NCBI GenBank assembly: GCA_964036045.1 | Contig: OZ038381.1 | Coordinates: 136,368,306 to 136,432,305 of the forward strand | Origin: Eutreptiella sp. 'Long Island Sound 2002' | Lineage: Eukaryota; Euglenozoa; Euglenophyceae; Eutreptiales; Eutreptiaceae | Direction: 5' to 3' | Length of the DNA stretch: 64,000 nucleotides | In this document: piece after piece, positions 22,883-36,105 of the stretch | Numbering within the stretch: position 1 is the stretch's first letter | Layout of the letters: the number at the start of each line of letters is the position of its first letter | The notes under the pieces: generated by a model | Told to the model about the DNA's origin: nothing | The model's database searches: none | Seen by the model: the letters and a program-made list of their open reading frames with translations, nothing else | Position numbers and translations under genes: made by a program

Positions 22883-25219
22883 TAAAGCCGGTTCGGACCC
22901 CCGTGGCCATCCTGGGGTCACTTGGGGTGTGTATCTATGTGCCGGCAAGCCGCCATTGGCTGATATCATACTCTCCCATCCACCTGACCTAACCCGATGT
23001 GATAGTGTGATAGGTTTGGCCATTCCGGCTATGAGCGGCCATATTCAGTACCGAGGCGCCGCCAGCTGAGATTTATATATCAGAATATCAGGAATCAACA
23101 GGGTTTTTTTATCATAATGTTTCCGTAATTTTCTCGCCTTTCGTTCTGATTGTCAATGTATCGGCGACTGTCAGTTGGCTCGCGATTTCGCGGTAACCGA
23201 TTGGTTAATTGTTATTTACAGATATTTTGGCGGAAACCCCGATGAAGGGTCAGATTTCATCAGTAAAGGGTTCGTTGAGTCCGCAATTTTCATATTATAC
23301 ACTCGCAAAATTAATCCGATTTTTTCAGACTTTCAGAATCGGATTTTCGACTTCGACATCGCCGCACTCGATATGATGAATCTCGAGTGGTCATACATTT
23401 TTCCCCGATCACGAATCAACCTTCCTTTTGTCATCTCCCTGATTTTTCTTGGAGATATAGTCAAAACAAAAGTGATTCGTGAGACCACTTTGAAGAATCA
23501 TATCTCCGGCTCACGGCGAGGAATATCGATATCGAGAATTGGGTTGGAACTGCCTTGGTCTCAACTTAATTTAGGAAGCATCAAACGCCTTTGGTGTGTA
23601 CACATGCCCGGTATAGCAAGGGATAATGGTCAAGAGGGTAGAAAGTGATATATAACTCTTGGACCGTGCAACCGAATATTTTATTGCGACTTTTGAGTGT
23701 AGCGCATGAGTTTTCGGGGTTGCATAGCAACTTTCCTTGGGTTCCTACGTATTTTTAACGTGAAGTTATGTCCATGGAGGGGCATGGCATACCATGGTGG
23801 GAGCCACTTTTGAGGGTATGTGTTATATGCATGGTATGTGCTTCGATATGTTCACGCCCATGCTATATATCTCCGTTTGTAGGAGGATATATGGAGTCAT
23901 ATGTGGCAAGGGCTTCGCCCATGTCCCAATGGTGAACTCCATAGCGCTAGACTAAGTCTACCGCTCATATAGTGCATGTGGGAGGGCTTACAGAGCGACC
24001 CACAAGCGCCAATATCAATTTTCCCATTTTCATGGTGCATGTTGGGAGGAGATTCGAAGGTGTCCTCATGCGTTCATGTGGGGATCCAAGTGGGGGGATT
24101 GTTTGCAAATGGTCTCAAGCAATTGTGTATTGAACCATGAGCGGATACCATGGGTGAGTGAAGTTATATACTATTGTAATTATCTTGAATTTGGCATTAT
24201 TTGCATGTTTTTGACCTCATTTTATGCTCATTTTTGCGCTTTATGTGCTCAACTGGTCGGCTAACAGTAAAGTGCCTAGAGATCCGTGAACTATGGTATG
24301 TTGCTTATATGTTGGCATATGCTTCGGTGTTGTACCTCACCATATGCCGGATCACGTGGTCACTTTGGAATGGCACACGAGGCCTCACAAAATTAGGTCT
24401 CAAACTCATGGGCTGACTTGTGAAGCATGTCATGTACATAACCGGAAGGGCTCCGGAGCCAATGATGGGATATTCTTGGGCATGGACCTTTGGTTTATAT
24501 CACCCTTGTATATTAGTTTCCGGTTCGACACATGCATGGAGCATTTGCATTTTTGCCGTATGCATTTTTGAGTATATAATTGATTTTGGGCATAATGGTG
24601 TGATTTGCCTGATTTTGCCATGTTGTGAGGTCATCTTCATGGGGTAGTTCTCCAAGCCCAATCGACTCCAAGTCCAACCAAGGTTATATCAGGGTAGGGC
24701 ATGGTCCTGAGTGCTACTCTAGGCCATGACACGCCACCTCCCCTATTGGGCTAGGGATTAGAGGCTTGGGAGTGAACACATTTTTGGGGTTTGTGTAGTG
24801 ACTTTTGACACATGGCATTTAGCCATCTTATTTGACTGGGTCCAGGGCACCATGTTGGGGAGTCAAGGGAAGGTCTTGAGTCCAGGGAATGAGGGGTCTA
24901 TGGCTGTGATTGTGTAAGTTTCCATCTTTCCCCAACTTTGCTTTATTTGTGTTCATATGCCAATTTCAGGGCTTTCTTCTTTGGTGCAATTCTTGTACAT
25001 GCCCGCCACCGTGGGACGACCGGTGTGCTGAACGGAAGCCCACAGTGTGGATCGGGTTATTGCTGTATTTGTGGGATCTGGTTGCTATTCAGGTTTGAAG
25101 GAGGATAGTATTTTGTATATTTTTTGGATTTGGAACCCTGGATTTTGATAAATGCAAGCGTTGATCGGGAGCAAGTCAGCAGGGGTAACAGGCGGAAGGG
25201 GCACAGCAGGGGCCGGTCC
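22883..25219 (+). repeat. Family-1 LTR, copy A 3' LTR (end clipped)
   Basis: It starts TAAAGCCGG (TG mutated to TA) after a purine tract GAGAAGGCGGG and matches the 5' LTR, but ends at GGCCGGTCCT, about 17 bp short. It then joins L gag sequence directly. It contains the same 157-codon open frame (23175-23648). Confidence 0.8.
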
Positions 25220-25467
25220 TCCTTTCTCCAGCATCCTTTTCTCTCTCTCTCTCTTTCTCTTCATAGGATTGGTGTCCACCTCCTCGACTGAGAGAGCCCG
25301 GAAGGCCGACTGAAGTCCTTCCAGCGAATCATCCGCCACGTCCACTGGCCCATGTAAGGGCACCGAAGGTACAGCACTACGTCCAGGTCCAAGTTCACCA
25401 GGTGCTGGCATTACTGGTGCCTCAGGCGCCGTCCTCACGTCGGTGTCCTCCTTCTTTGTGTCCGTAT
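25220..25467 (-). pseudogene. Element L Gag N-terminus (split by element A)
   Basis: The minus frame gives RTAPEAPVMPAPGELGPG.. and ..SVEEVDTNPMKRKRERE, matching the start of Gag in copy R (53810). The start codon is ACG here where R has ATG, so translation would be impaired even without the insertion. The rest of this gag lies at 12256 and leftward. Confidence 0.65.
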
Positions 25468-25549
25468 TCGCCCTTCTTGCTTATATATGACAGATCTCGG
25501 CGCACTGGGTGTACGGCACGGGGTTGCTGCCGGTACGCAGAGACTGTCT

Positions 25550-25562
25550 GCCTCTGCTACCA
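25550..25562 (-). promoter_or_regulatory. tRNA-iMet primer-binding site, element L
   Basis: On the minus strand TGGTAGCAGAGGC lies right after the family-2 LTR. It is the same primer choice as family 1. Confidence 0.7.
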
Positions 25563-26132
25563 GAAAGCTTTATAGTGATTTCAACACTGTGTGTTTGTTG
25601 TGCCTCTCCTGCTGCTTGCTGCTGGTGTAGGGTTCATGCTGCTTGTTTTTGATGAGGAAAATGTTTTATTGTGGAAATACAACCAATCCAGGATAACCCA
25701 AGCCAGAGATAAGCAAGTAGAAGAAGATCAGGATCAAAGCATGAAGGGCTGCAGTCACAAAGAGTTAGATAAAGACAACTATCAACAAATAGACCACAGC
25801 AATTAGCATACATTGCAACTCAGGAGGAAATATTTTACATGTTTGAAAAAAACTGATTGGAAAACGGCCCCAAGGGCTCACTCGCATCCGCAGTGCCATC
25901 TTGAGATGTGCACTCTTTGTTTTTGGGTCCCATAGGTGCTGAGGTGGCATGGCTTGTGGCGATGAGGTCACTGCCATGTCACATGGCATATTCCTACTTA
26001 GCTAGGCTGACTGGGTATTGAACCCACGACCTCTCAAAAAGAGGTGCTCCAGCCCCCTAGGGTGCATACCACTAGGATAGCTAAGAATTCATGAGAAAAC
26101 ATAGATAAATTCATAGGCTCTGCCTTCAGTAT
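25563..26132 (-). repeat. Family-2 5' LTR of element L, inner part
   Basis: The 3' two-thirds of L's 5' LTR on the minus strand. The LTR is cut at 26132 by the insertion of element B and continues at 52945-53170. The rejoined length is about 796 bp, matching the 792-bp copies. Confidence 0.8.
25997..26085 (-). other. tRNA-Lys-like sequence in the LTR of element L
   Basis: Same structure as at 6731-6819: CTTAGCTA/TAGCTAAG ends, ACCTC-TTTTTGA-GAGGT anticodon arm with TTT, and GGTTCAATACC as B box. Confidence 0.6.
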
Positions 26133-28482
26133 TGAAGCCGGTTCGGACCCCCGTGGCCATCTTGGGGTCACTTGGGGTGTGTATCTATGTGCCGGCAAGC
26201 CGCCATTGGCTGATATCATACTCTCCCATTCACCTGATCTAACCCGATGTGATAGTGTGATAGGTTTGGCCATTCCGGCTATGAGCGGCCATATTCAGTA
26301 CCGAGGCGCCGCCAGCTGAGATTTATATATCAGAATATCAGGAATCAACAGGGTTTTGTTATCATAGTGTTTCCGTGATTTTTCAGCCTTTCGTTCTGAT
26401 GGTCAATGTATCGGCGACTGTCAGTTGGCTCGCGATTTTGCGTTAACCGATTGGTTAACTGTTATTTCCAGATATTTTGGCGGAAACTCCGATGAAGGGT
26501 CAGATTTCATCAGTAAAGGGTTCGTTGCTTCCGCAATTTTCTAAATAAGCACTCGAAAATTTAATCGGAATTTTTCGTGATGTCGAAATCGGATTTTCGA
26601 CTTCGACATCGCCGCACTTGATTTGGTCGTCTTCGAGTGGTCATACTCTTTTCCCTATGCCCGAATCAGGTATCCCTTATACTTGCCACCCAGTTGACTT
26701 GGAGATATAAGGGAAACAAAAGTGAATCTCGGGACCACTTTGAAGGGCCATATCTACGAGCGAGTGTGAGGATAGAGAATAAGGAAGGTTGCGTTGCAAG
26801 CGCCTTGGTCTCAACTTAATTTAGGAAGCATCGAACGCCTTTGGTGTGTACACATGCCCGGTATAGCAAGGGATAATGGTCAAGGGGGTATAAAGTGATA
26901 TATATCTCTTGGACCGTGCAACCGAACATTTTATTGCGACTTTCGAGTGTACTGCATGAGTGTTGGGGTTGCATAGCCATTTTTCTTTGGGTTCCTACGT
27001 ATTTTTGACGTGAAGTTATGCCCATGGAGGGACATGGCATATCATGGTGGGAGCCACATTTTGAGGGTATGTGTTATATGCATGGTATATGTTTGATATG
27101 CTCACGCCCATGTTATATATCTTCGTGTGGTCGAAGAGATGGGGAGCCACACGTGACAAGGGCCTTGCCCATGTCCAAATTGTGGTATTCAAAGCGCTAG
27201 ACTAAGTCTACCGCATATGTATTGCTCATGGTATGTTTGGCAAAGAGATCCATGAGTGCACTCCCATTTTCATGGGGCATGTAGATACGAGTGGCGAAGG
27301 TATCTCCATGCGCCCGATTGGGGATCCAAGTGGGGGAATTGTTCGCATATGGTTCCAATCATTTGTGTATTGAACCATGAGCGGATATCATGGGTGAGCA
27401 TAGAGATATACTATCATGACAACTTTGTATTTGGACATATTTTCATGTTTTTGACCTCATTTTATGCTCATTTTTGTGTTTTATGTGCTCAACTGGTCGG
27501 CTAACAGTAAAGTGCCTAGAGATCCGTGAACTATGGTATGTTTCTTATATGTTGGCATATGCTTCGGTGTTGTACCTCACCATATGCCGGATCACGTGGT
27601 CACTTTGGCTTGGCACACGAGGCCTCACAAAATTAGGTCTCAAATTCATGAGTTGACTTGTGAAGCATGTCATGTACATAACCGGAAGGGCTTCGGAGCC
27701 AATGATGGGATATTCTTGGACATGGACCTTTGGTCTATATCACCCTTGTATATTAGTTTCCGGTTCGACACATGCATGGAGCATTTGGATATTTGCCGTA
27801 TGCATTTTTGAGTATATAATTGAATTTTGGGCACTATGGTGTGATTTGCCTGATTTTGCTATGTTATGAGGTCATGCTCATGGGGCAGTTCTCCAAGCCC
27901 ATTCGACTCCAAGTCCAACCAAGGTTATGTCAGGGTAGGGTGTGGTCCTGAGTGCCACTCTAGGCCATGACACGCCACCTCCCCTATTGGGCTAGGATTT
28001 AGAGGCTTGGGAGTGAACACATTTTTGGGGTTTGTGTAGTGACTTGTGACACATGGCATTCAGCCATCTCATTTGACCTGGTTCAGGGCAATATGTTGTT
28101 GAGTCAAGGGAAGGTCTTGAGTCCAGGGAATGAGGGGTTTATGGCTGTGAATGTGTAAGTTTACCTCTTTCCCCAACTTTGCTCTATTTGTGTTCATATG
28201 CCAATTTCAGGGCTTTCCTCTTTGGTGCAATTCTTGTACATGCCCGCCACCGTGAGACGACCGGTGTGCTGAACGGAAGCCCGCAGTGTGGATTGGATTA
28301 TTGCTGGATTTGTGGGATCTGGTTGCTGTTCAGGGTTGAAGGAGGATTGTATTCTATTTTCTATATTTTTGGATTTGGAACCCTGGATTTTGATAAATGC
28401 AATCGTTGATCAGGAGCAAATCGGCGGGGGTTACAGGCGGAAGGGGCACAGCAGGGGCCGGTCCTGGTAGGGACCTTCTTTA
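26133..28482 (+). repeat. Family-1 LTR, copy B 5' LTR
   Basis: About 2.35 kb, TGAAGCCGG..CCTTCTTTA. A B/C-type LTR carrying an inverted repeat GATGTCGAA (26579-26587) / TTCGACATC (26602-26610) that the A type lacks. Confidence 0.85.
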
Positions 28483-31400
28483 TGGTAGCAGAGGCGTACC
28501 TGCTGCCCCTACCTACCGCCGACCCGGGGACTTGGGCCCTTATGAGCCCTGCCCAAGTACGCCCCGGGTGCATATTGTGGACTCGGTGGAGACCACGCCG
28601 GAGATTGGAGCCATAGAAGAACCGAGACGTTCAAGAGCATGGCGAACTCCGGAAGTTGAAGCCCGAAGAGAAGTACGACATTCGGGAAGAGGAGGACGTG
28701 ACATGGAGGACCTGGTCTCCATGTGTGAGCGTCGCTGCCGAAAGGCATGCAACCTCCGCTCCGCCCCGGAGGACTCTGACGAGGCCTGCCATTCAGGCAG
28801 CATTGGAGGACGGGCCCGGCGCTACCGGAAGCGCGGGTCACCCAAGTCCGCGGCAAGGGACGCCGGGGCTACACTATGGACACGGACCCCAGCCCGATCA
28901 GGCTGTGGGAATCCGAGGGGCACTCCGAGGGCTATCGGACAGCCTACGAGCCACCTTCGGAGCCGGAGATGTCCGCGCCGATCGCCAGGGCGCATACGGC
29001 CCCCGAGCCCGCCCTGAAGCACGATGCCGAGGGCTTGGAGAGGCCAGCCAGGGCCCGGACGGCACCCGTGCCCCGGCACAAGGGACCAGAGACGGACGCC
29101 ATAGGCGATACGCCCATGTGCGATGAGTCTGAGGTGCTGGGAACCGCGGGATGCGCTGAATCTGGCGGAAAGCACGCTGCGTGCCACTGCGAGCACGTGT
29201 CCTTCCTCATGGGCAAGTACCCGAAGATGGGGATGGACGCCATCGTGCATCGCCTTGACCGCCTGGACAACGCCAAGGACGGTCTAGAGGAGGACGTCGC
29301 GGGGATATTGGACGACCAGTCGGCCGCGGAGAAAGACATGGAGGAGCTGCGAGCGGAACGGGACCGGTACCGGGAGAATCTGGAGCTGGCCCTGGAGAAG
29401 CAGCAGCGAGTGGTGGACAGCCTACTCCACCTGGTGGAGGACATGTCGGGACGCCTGAAAAGGCTGGAGGAGCTACAGCCCCTCACCTCGGGTCCGGAGC
29501 TCCCGGCAAAGCCGGCCGCGGCAGAGCTGGTGGAGCGGGTTAAGACCCTCAGGAGCGCCATGGATAAACCCATGGGCGGCCCTGCAGAGGCACCATACGC
29601 GCCTCCGCGTGTTGACCCGGGTGCGCTGCCGTTTGTTCCCATGTTCAGCGAATCCACAATGCTCGGGGAACACACGGCACCGGCTGGGTCCATGCGGGAA
29701 GGGCACGTAACCACGGACCCGAGGAGCCTGACGGTACAGATGTCCGATGCCGCCCAGGGTGTACCGATCACGACGAATATGGTAGTTTATGCGGAGGAGG
29801 AGATCCAGAGCCAGACCATGCAGGGGCGAACCATGAGAAGCGCCGACGGACATGGTCAAGTCATCCAGGCGGAAACCTGTGGGCGAAGGACCCCAATACG
29901 GGGATATGGACGGCCGACGGAGCAAGTCCTTCCCGCATTCCAAACCCCATGGGTTCAGGCCTAACTGGACCGCACTCCATGGAGGAGAGGGATGTACGGG
30001 GAGTGTACTCACACCCCCCGGCCTCAGGTGGTATCCGTCTAGGTGGAGTAGTGGCTGGGGACGTCGGAGACGCCATCAGGATTGACGACCTCAGGGGAAT
30101 CAAAATCCCCTATTACGACGGGAACCCGTCCAACCTGGATGACTTCATCCTGGACTGGGAGGACTTCGCCGAGGAGGTCGTCGGCGAGATGCGGGGAGCG
30201 CCGCGGGACAAGTGGGTATGCCGGACATTCCCACACCGGCTGGCGCAGGACCTGAAGGAGGAGCTGCGGGATCAGATCCGGGAAGGACTGATCCGTACGG
30301 AGCAGGCCTGCCTCCAGTGGTTGGAGGATGAGGAGCGGGTGGACGCTCCGAACCAGAAGCTGGAGGACCTGTGGTCCATCCCACTGCCGCTGGACCGCGG
30401 TGAGTTGCGGGTCCGGGAGTGGAACCGGTATCTGCGGAAGTACCGCAGATGCCTCAAGCTGGTGGAGGACTGGAACGAGGCCAGCGAGATCCGCCACCTC
30501 CTGAAGGACGTCCTCTCCGGCAACTGGAAGAGGCCAGTGGAGGACGAGGAGAAGAAGCGCGCCAAGAAGCGGGTGGCGGTGAGGATCATGGCGGCGGAAG
30601 ATACCCATGCGGGTATCATGGAGTTCTTCAGGAGGAACCTGGGCGAACCCAACCGGATGTCTGGACTGAAGAACGCCGTGTATGTGGAGGTATTTGGAGA
30701 CTCCATGGGGCAAAGGTTGTTGCGCCTCAACAACGTGGAGTGGAGGCGTGGAGAGCCACTGAGGATGCAGGCCATCTTCGCCCGCATGAGCCTGGACGAG
30801 ATCGTGAAGTACATCACGGTGGAGTTGAAGCTCAATGCAAAGAACGAGGCCCACGTGCAGGATCGACATGGTCATGGACAACGAGGCCACCGAGAAGACC
30901 GCCATCATCGGGAGATCCAGGAGGACAGGGCCAACTCCGCGGAGGATGGTAGTGGAAGTGGCCAAGACCACTGGCCCCGGGAGGATCACGAGGAGGCCCA
31001 TTTCTTCGCGTTTGTGGCGCACAACGTGAGGAATCATGGGCAGGATCGGTCCAGATGGAGCCAGGTGGGACCCAAGAAGGGCAAAGCGCCAAGGAGGATC
31101 GGGAACCCACCGCTCTCGTTCCGGGAGTACAGGTCTCAGCACGACGGGTGCTGGGTCTGTTATGGCAAGGGAAACAACCATGCACACGACCACCGTCAGT
31201 GCAAGGTGTATGAGGCGGACAAGAAGGCCTACTTCGCCGCCCACCCCGAGAAGAAGCCTAAGGAGCAGCGGATTTCCGATTGGAAGGCGAAGGGCGGAGA
31301 TGGGGAAAAGGCCAAGGCAAAGGCCAAGGAAAAGGCGGAGGAAGAGGCTATGGTGGTGGACCTGGCCAAGACCGACGAGTAAGGTCGATCGAGGAAGTTG

Positions 31401-31504
31401 CTGAGGACATGTTGAGGACGTTGGAGGAACTCAAAGCCCAGCAACGTGGTGGACAAAGTCCTGGCGGATTGCAGCCGGAAGGGGCTGCGGGAAGCCAAGT
31501 CTAG
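28397..31504 (+). pseudogene. Family-1 Gag, copy B, frameshifted
   Basis: It starts with ATG at 28397, inside the LTR and before the primer site, as in copy C. A short insertion near 28870 (GCTACACTATGG versus GCTATGG) shifts frame. Further shifts occur near 29870-29960 and near 31300. Between them the coiled-coil region, capsid-like domain (IPYYDGNPSNLDDF) and the knuckle CWVCYGKGNNHAHDHRQC are readable. It ends at the conserved TAG 31502-31504. Confidence 0.8.
28483..28494 (+). promoter_or_regulatory. tRNA-iMet primer-binding site, copy B
   Basis: TGGTAGCAGAGG abuts the LTR end, as in copies A and C. Confidence 0.75.
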
Positions 31505-34500
31505 AGGAGCCCCCACGGGAGTGGGACCTCGGAGGTCTCTCCTCCGAAAATCAGTGGAATCCCAGAGAAAGCGAAGGCACATCGGGTGCCGAAGAAGGCT
31601 CCAGAAGAGCCAAAAAGAGTGAGCTTCGCCACTCCCAACCCCTGGAGCGCCCTGTCAAGGGAAGTACATGTGGGTACGGGAAATGGCAAGAAGGAAGGAG
31701 CGACCACGGAGAGCCCCGTGGACGGGCAGGACCAACCCAAGATCTACACCATCCGTGACCATACCCTTGAAGTCCTGATGCACCCGGACGTGCTAGAGTT
31801 GCATGCCGTGAGAGTCGTCCATACACCTCATGGCGACGAGCGGCAGTTGCACTTGAAAGTGCGAGTACGGTGCGGACGGGAGGAGAAGGTGGTGGATGTG
31901 TTAGTGGATACGGGTGCTCAGGTGAGCCTGGTTCGGAGAGGGTTGTTCAAGGAGGAACTCCTGCAGCCCAGCCGGAGACCGGTCCGCCTGAAGGTCGCCA
32001 ACGGAGAGATTATGGGTGGCGGCACCCATGAGGCCACCATCAGTATGGAATTCTGGGAGCATGAGCGCTTGAACCGCCCTGATCAGGCGAACAGAAGCAC
32101 TCTATCCGGGAACTTCTATGTGGCCGACATTACCGATTGGGATATGATCATGGGGTATGACTTCATGGTGGCAAACGCCATTGGAGCCCTTCCCCATCGT
32201 GCAATGCTGGTCTGGGAGGATGATGATGCCTCACATGGCTGTCCACGGACTATGCATGCGGATCATCCCAATGGAATGCTGAGGAAGAGGATCGGATCGT
32301 CCAAGCGGTGCAAGCTGTGGGTGCCAAGTCCAGAGGAGACCGTGGAGTTCAGCTCACGGAGTATGGAATGGCCCCGCAGGTGTATGCCAGGATGATCCAG
32401 ACGCTGGGAGCCGAAGCGCCCGAGACGGATGTCTTCGCTTCCCGGGATGCCCCACTTTTGCGGAAGTGTAGGAGGCATTGGCATCGAGGAGACTCAGCCT
32501 GGCATAGGCATTGGGGTTTGAAGGAGTGGGGGCCCATGTATTGGCATGGCTCCCTGGATAACACCAGACGTACGGTGGAGAAGATCGTCGCGGATAGGGC
32601 GAAGGGGATCCTGGTCATAACTGGCATAGGATCCACCCCATGTCCGCTGGAGGGTCTCAAGTCGACGCTGGACTCCATCACCCTGAACGAGATGTCATTC
32701 GGGCCAGAGGAGGAGTTGTTCATCGACGCCAAGGGGGTATCAATGCCCTCCCCGTGTCAAGCGTGGGGTACCAAGGCTTTCCTGGTGGATGGGGCGCAAG
32801 CCCAGCCCACGGGTGATGAAGCATTCATCCGCAGGGTTGAGGCAGTGCCCATGAAGGTCATGTTTGAGCCCAAGGAGGGGACGGATCAGCCAATTGATGG
32901 CATTGACGTCCTGTCCCACGCCGAGATCGACGACGTCGTCAACTACATGCGGATGGGGATGCACGACCGTGTGGCAGCCAAGAAGAGGCGGGTCATGGTC
33001 ACATCTCCGCATTGGTGGGATGACAAGATGTTGGTCACCGGCAAGTACGAGAAGGATGAGTTCGTGGCGAGGGTCATGGATCACATCGCGGACCAATACG
33101 ATGGTCCGGTTGGGTCGGACCCACCAACGTGGGGTTTTCCAAGAGTGGGAACCGGTAGCGACAAGCACCAGCCCGAGGCCGCAAATTTTCGAAGATTATC
33201 GGTGGGGATCGAGACCCACGACGATGAAGACGGCATATCGGACGAGGAGAAGTCGGACTCGGACCCAGAAGAGGCCTATACCGCAGTGCGGTCGGTTGTA
33301 TCGATACCGAAGCAAGCGGCTGAAGAGGCCGAGGAGAACCCGAAGGTCGCCGAGCTGAAGGAGAGGCTGATCAAGGCCTATCCGCGGCTATTCAGTGGCG
33401 TCGCCAACAAGAACCCTCCAGATCGTGGGAGGTTCGGCACAGCGAAGATCAAGCTGAAGCCGAACCCCAAGATCTATCGTCGTCGGGAGTACCAACTTCA
33501 GGGCGATCGGGCCGAGGCCATGAAGAAGCTGTTGGCCGAGTTCATTGAGCGGGGATGGATCGAACCCTCCGACAGTGAGTGGGCCAGCCCAGCCTTCATC
33601 GTGCCCAAGAAGGAGAAGGGCGAGTGGAGGTCGGTGGTTGATTACAAAGGTTTGAACGAGCAGACCGAGCACGACTCGTACTCGCTTCCCCTGATCGACT
33701 CCATCCTCCAAAAACAACAGAAAAAGCGGATCTTCACGGTGTTGGACCTGAAACACGGTTATCACCAGATGCCGCTACACCCGGACTCCAGGCCCTGCAC
33801 AGCGATGTCGACGCCGCTGGGGCCCATGCAGTGGAAAGTGGTGCCTATGGGCGCCAAGAATGGCAACGCCGCTTTCCAGCGCATGATGGAGGACCTACTC
33901 GGTCCTGTCCGGGACTGTGCCGATCCCTTCGTGGATGACATCATCATCGGGTCCGGAACGGAGAACATGACTGAGGACGAGCTCATGGACGCGCATGAGA
34001 AGGATCTGCGCCGAGTGCTCAGCGAGTTGGACAAGCACAACATGGTGTGCAAGCCCACCTAAGCCTCACTCTTCGTGAAGGAAGTGGAGTTCGCGGGTCA
34101 CGTGGTTGGTCATGGGCAACGCCGTCCCATGCCTGGGAAGCTGGCGTCCCTGCACCACTGGGAGAAGCCCCAGACCATCAGCGAACTCCGGTCCTTCATG
34201 GGGTTCTGCAACTACTATTCGGGCTATGTCCGGGTGTATGCAGAACTGTCGGGGCCGCTGCACAAGATGCTGCAAGTGGGCAAGTTCGATGGCCGGAAGG
34301 GGAGCAAGAAGAAGCTTGCCTGGACCCCTGAGGCTGAGGATGCGTTCAACAGCCTGAAGGAGCGACTCCTGGGGCAGTTGGGGCTATTCTTGGTGGACCC
34401 GGACAAGGGATTCGTGCTACGGACGGACGCCTCGGACTATGCTGTAGGGGCAGTCCTCGAGCAGATCCGGGACAACGGGTCACACGTGCCCGTGGCGTTT

Positions 34501-34989
34501 TGGAGTCGGATCCTGGCCGAGGGCCAACGCCGCACCTGGACCGCGAGGGAGAAGGAGACGTACGCCATTGTTTGTGCGCTTAGGAAGTGGTCTGGCCACA
34601 TCGGATTGCAACCGGTGGTGGTTAGCACGGACCATCAGTCCTTGCAGAGCTGGCACAAGGAGCACGTCGACACCCCCTCGGGACCGGCGGCAAGGAGGGC
34701 CCGATGGCATGAGACGTTCGCCAAGTTCGACCTCAGCGTCGTATACGTCCCGGGGAAGGACAACACTGTGGCAGATTGCCTCAGTCGATGGGCCTACCCC
34801 GCGGGCAAGGCTTGGATGGACATATCCAGCCATGGGGACGCCGAGGAAACCGAGGAGGCCAAGCGCATCATCGAGATGGAGAAGGCCATGGAGCAAGAGG
34901 GGGTCAAGTGCTTTGTGGTGATAGCAAACCGTACGGACCTGGCCAAGTTCCGGGGTGCCCGCGTCCAAGCTATTCGAGAGGAAACCCTC
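31505..34989 (+). pseudogene. Family-1 Pol, copy B, first part
   Basis: This continues in the Gag frame after the UAG. Protease DTGAQVSL is intact near 31910. A frameshift occurs near 32230-32310; the next frame (32308-34062) carries the TDVFAS module, reverse transcriptase with VLDLKHGYHQMP and FVDD, and ends at a TAA replacing a Lys codon at 34060-34062. RNase H with TDAS follows. Element C interrupts it at 34989 in the RNase H-integrase linker; it resumes at 48474. Confidence 0.8.
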
Positions 34990-35712
34990 ATGTGTGCGCA
35001 CCAAAGGCGTTTGATGCTTTCTAAATTAAGTTGAGACCAAGGCAGTTCCAACCCAACCTTCCTTATTCTCATTCCTCACACTCGCGCGTAGATATGGCTC
35101 TTCCAAGTGATCCCACGATTCGATTTTGTTTCCCTTATATCTCCAAGTCAAATGGGTGGCAAGTATAAGGGAAACCTGATTCGGGCATAGAGGAAGGAGT
35201 ATGACCACTCGAAGAAGTCCAAATCAAGTGCGGCGATGTCGAAGTCGAAAATCCGATTTCGACATCACGAAAAATTCCGATTAAATTTTCGAGTGCTTAT
35301 TTAGAAAATTGCGGAAGCAACGAACCCTTTACAGATGAAATCTGACCCTTCAGAAACGTTTCCGCCAAAATATCTGGAAATAACAGTTAACCAATCGGTT
35401 AACGCAAAATCGCGAGCCAACTGACAGTCGCCGATACATTGACTATCAGAACGAAAGGCTGAAAAATTACGGAAACATTATGATAATAAAACCCTGCTGA
35501 TTCCGGATATTCTGCTATATAAATCTCCGCTGGCGGTGCCTCGGTTCTGAATATGGCCGCTCATAGCCGGAATGGCCAAACCTATCACACTATCACATCG
35601 GGTTAGTTCAGGTGGATGGGAGAGTATGATATCAGCCAATGGCGGCTTGCCGGCACATAGATACACACCCCAAGTGACCCCAAGATGGCCACGGGGGTCG
35701 GAACCGGCTTCA
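34990..35712 (-). repeat. Family-1 LTR, copy C 3' LTR, truncated
   Basis: Only the first roughly 723 bp of the LTR remain (minus-strand start TGAAGCCGG at 35712). A polypurine tract GAGAAGGGGGG (35713-35723, minus) precedes it. About 390 bp of untranslated sequence separate it from the Pol stop at 36106. Confidence 0.8.
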
Positions 35713-36105
35713 CCCCCCTTCTCAGAGCGTTGTATCCGCTCGGAAACCAATGAAGAGAGGACGGGAGGACCCCAATGGGCTCCAACCCCCCCCTCCATGT
35801 CCCAAAGACACATGGAGGCCCCACACACGTCGTAGGCGTCCCCCATGCCCCAAGGGAGGGGTGAGGACACTGATAATCAGCACCCTACGCCATATCCGGT
35901 CTCCTCTTGATCTACAACATGGACCAAGGGGATCAAAGATAGAAAAACGTCGTCGGTCGACCTAAATAAGTATACCACAATGCAATATATATGTGGAGAT
36001 CGAGTGAAGGGGGTATATGGCCGATCAAGGCCGAAAGACCCCGGATGAACGCCCTCACTTGTCTCCCCATTCACAGAAACAAACAAAATGCTAAGGGGGG
36101 ATCCA

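Larger units (their letters stand above)
12257..25219 (+). mobile_element. Family-1 Ty3/gypsy chromovirus, copy A (degenerate)
   Basis: A full-length plus-strand insertion into the gag of element L. It has a 5' LTR, tRNA primer site, gag, pol and 3' LTR. The L gag reads up to 12256 on one side and resumes at 25220 on the other. No clean target duplication is visible because the last roughly 17 bp of the 3' LTR and a few flanking bases are missing. Gag has a nonsense codon; Pol has several frameshifts, two internal deletions in reverse transcriptase and a nonsense codon. This is the most decayed of the three family-1 copies. Confidence 0.85.
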
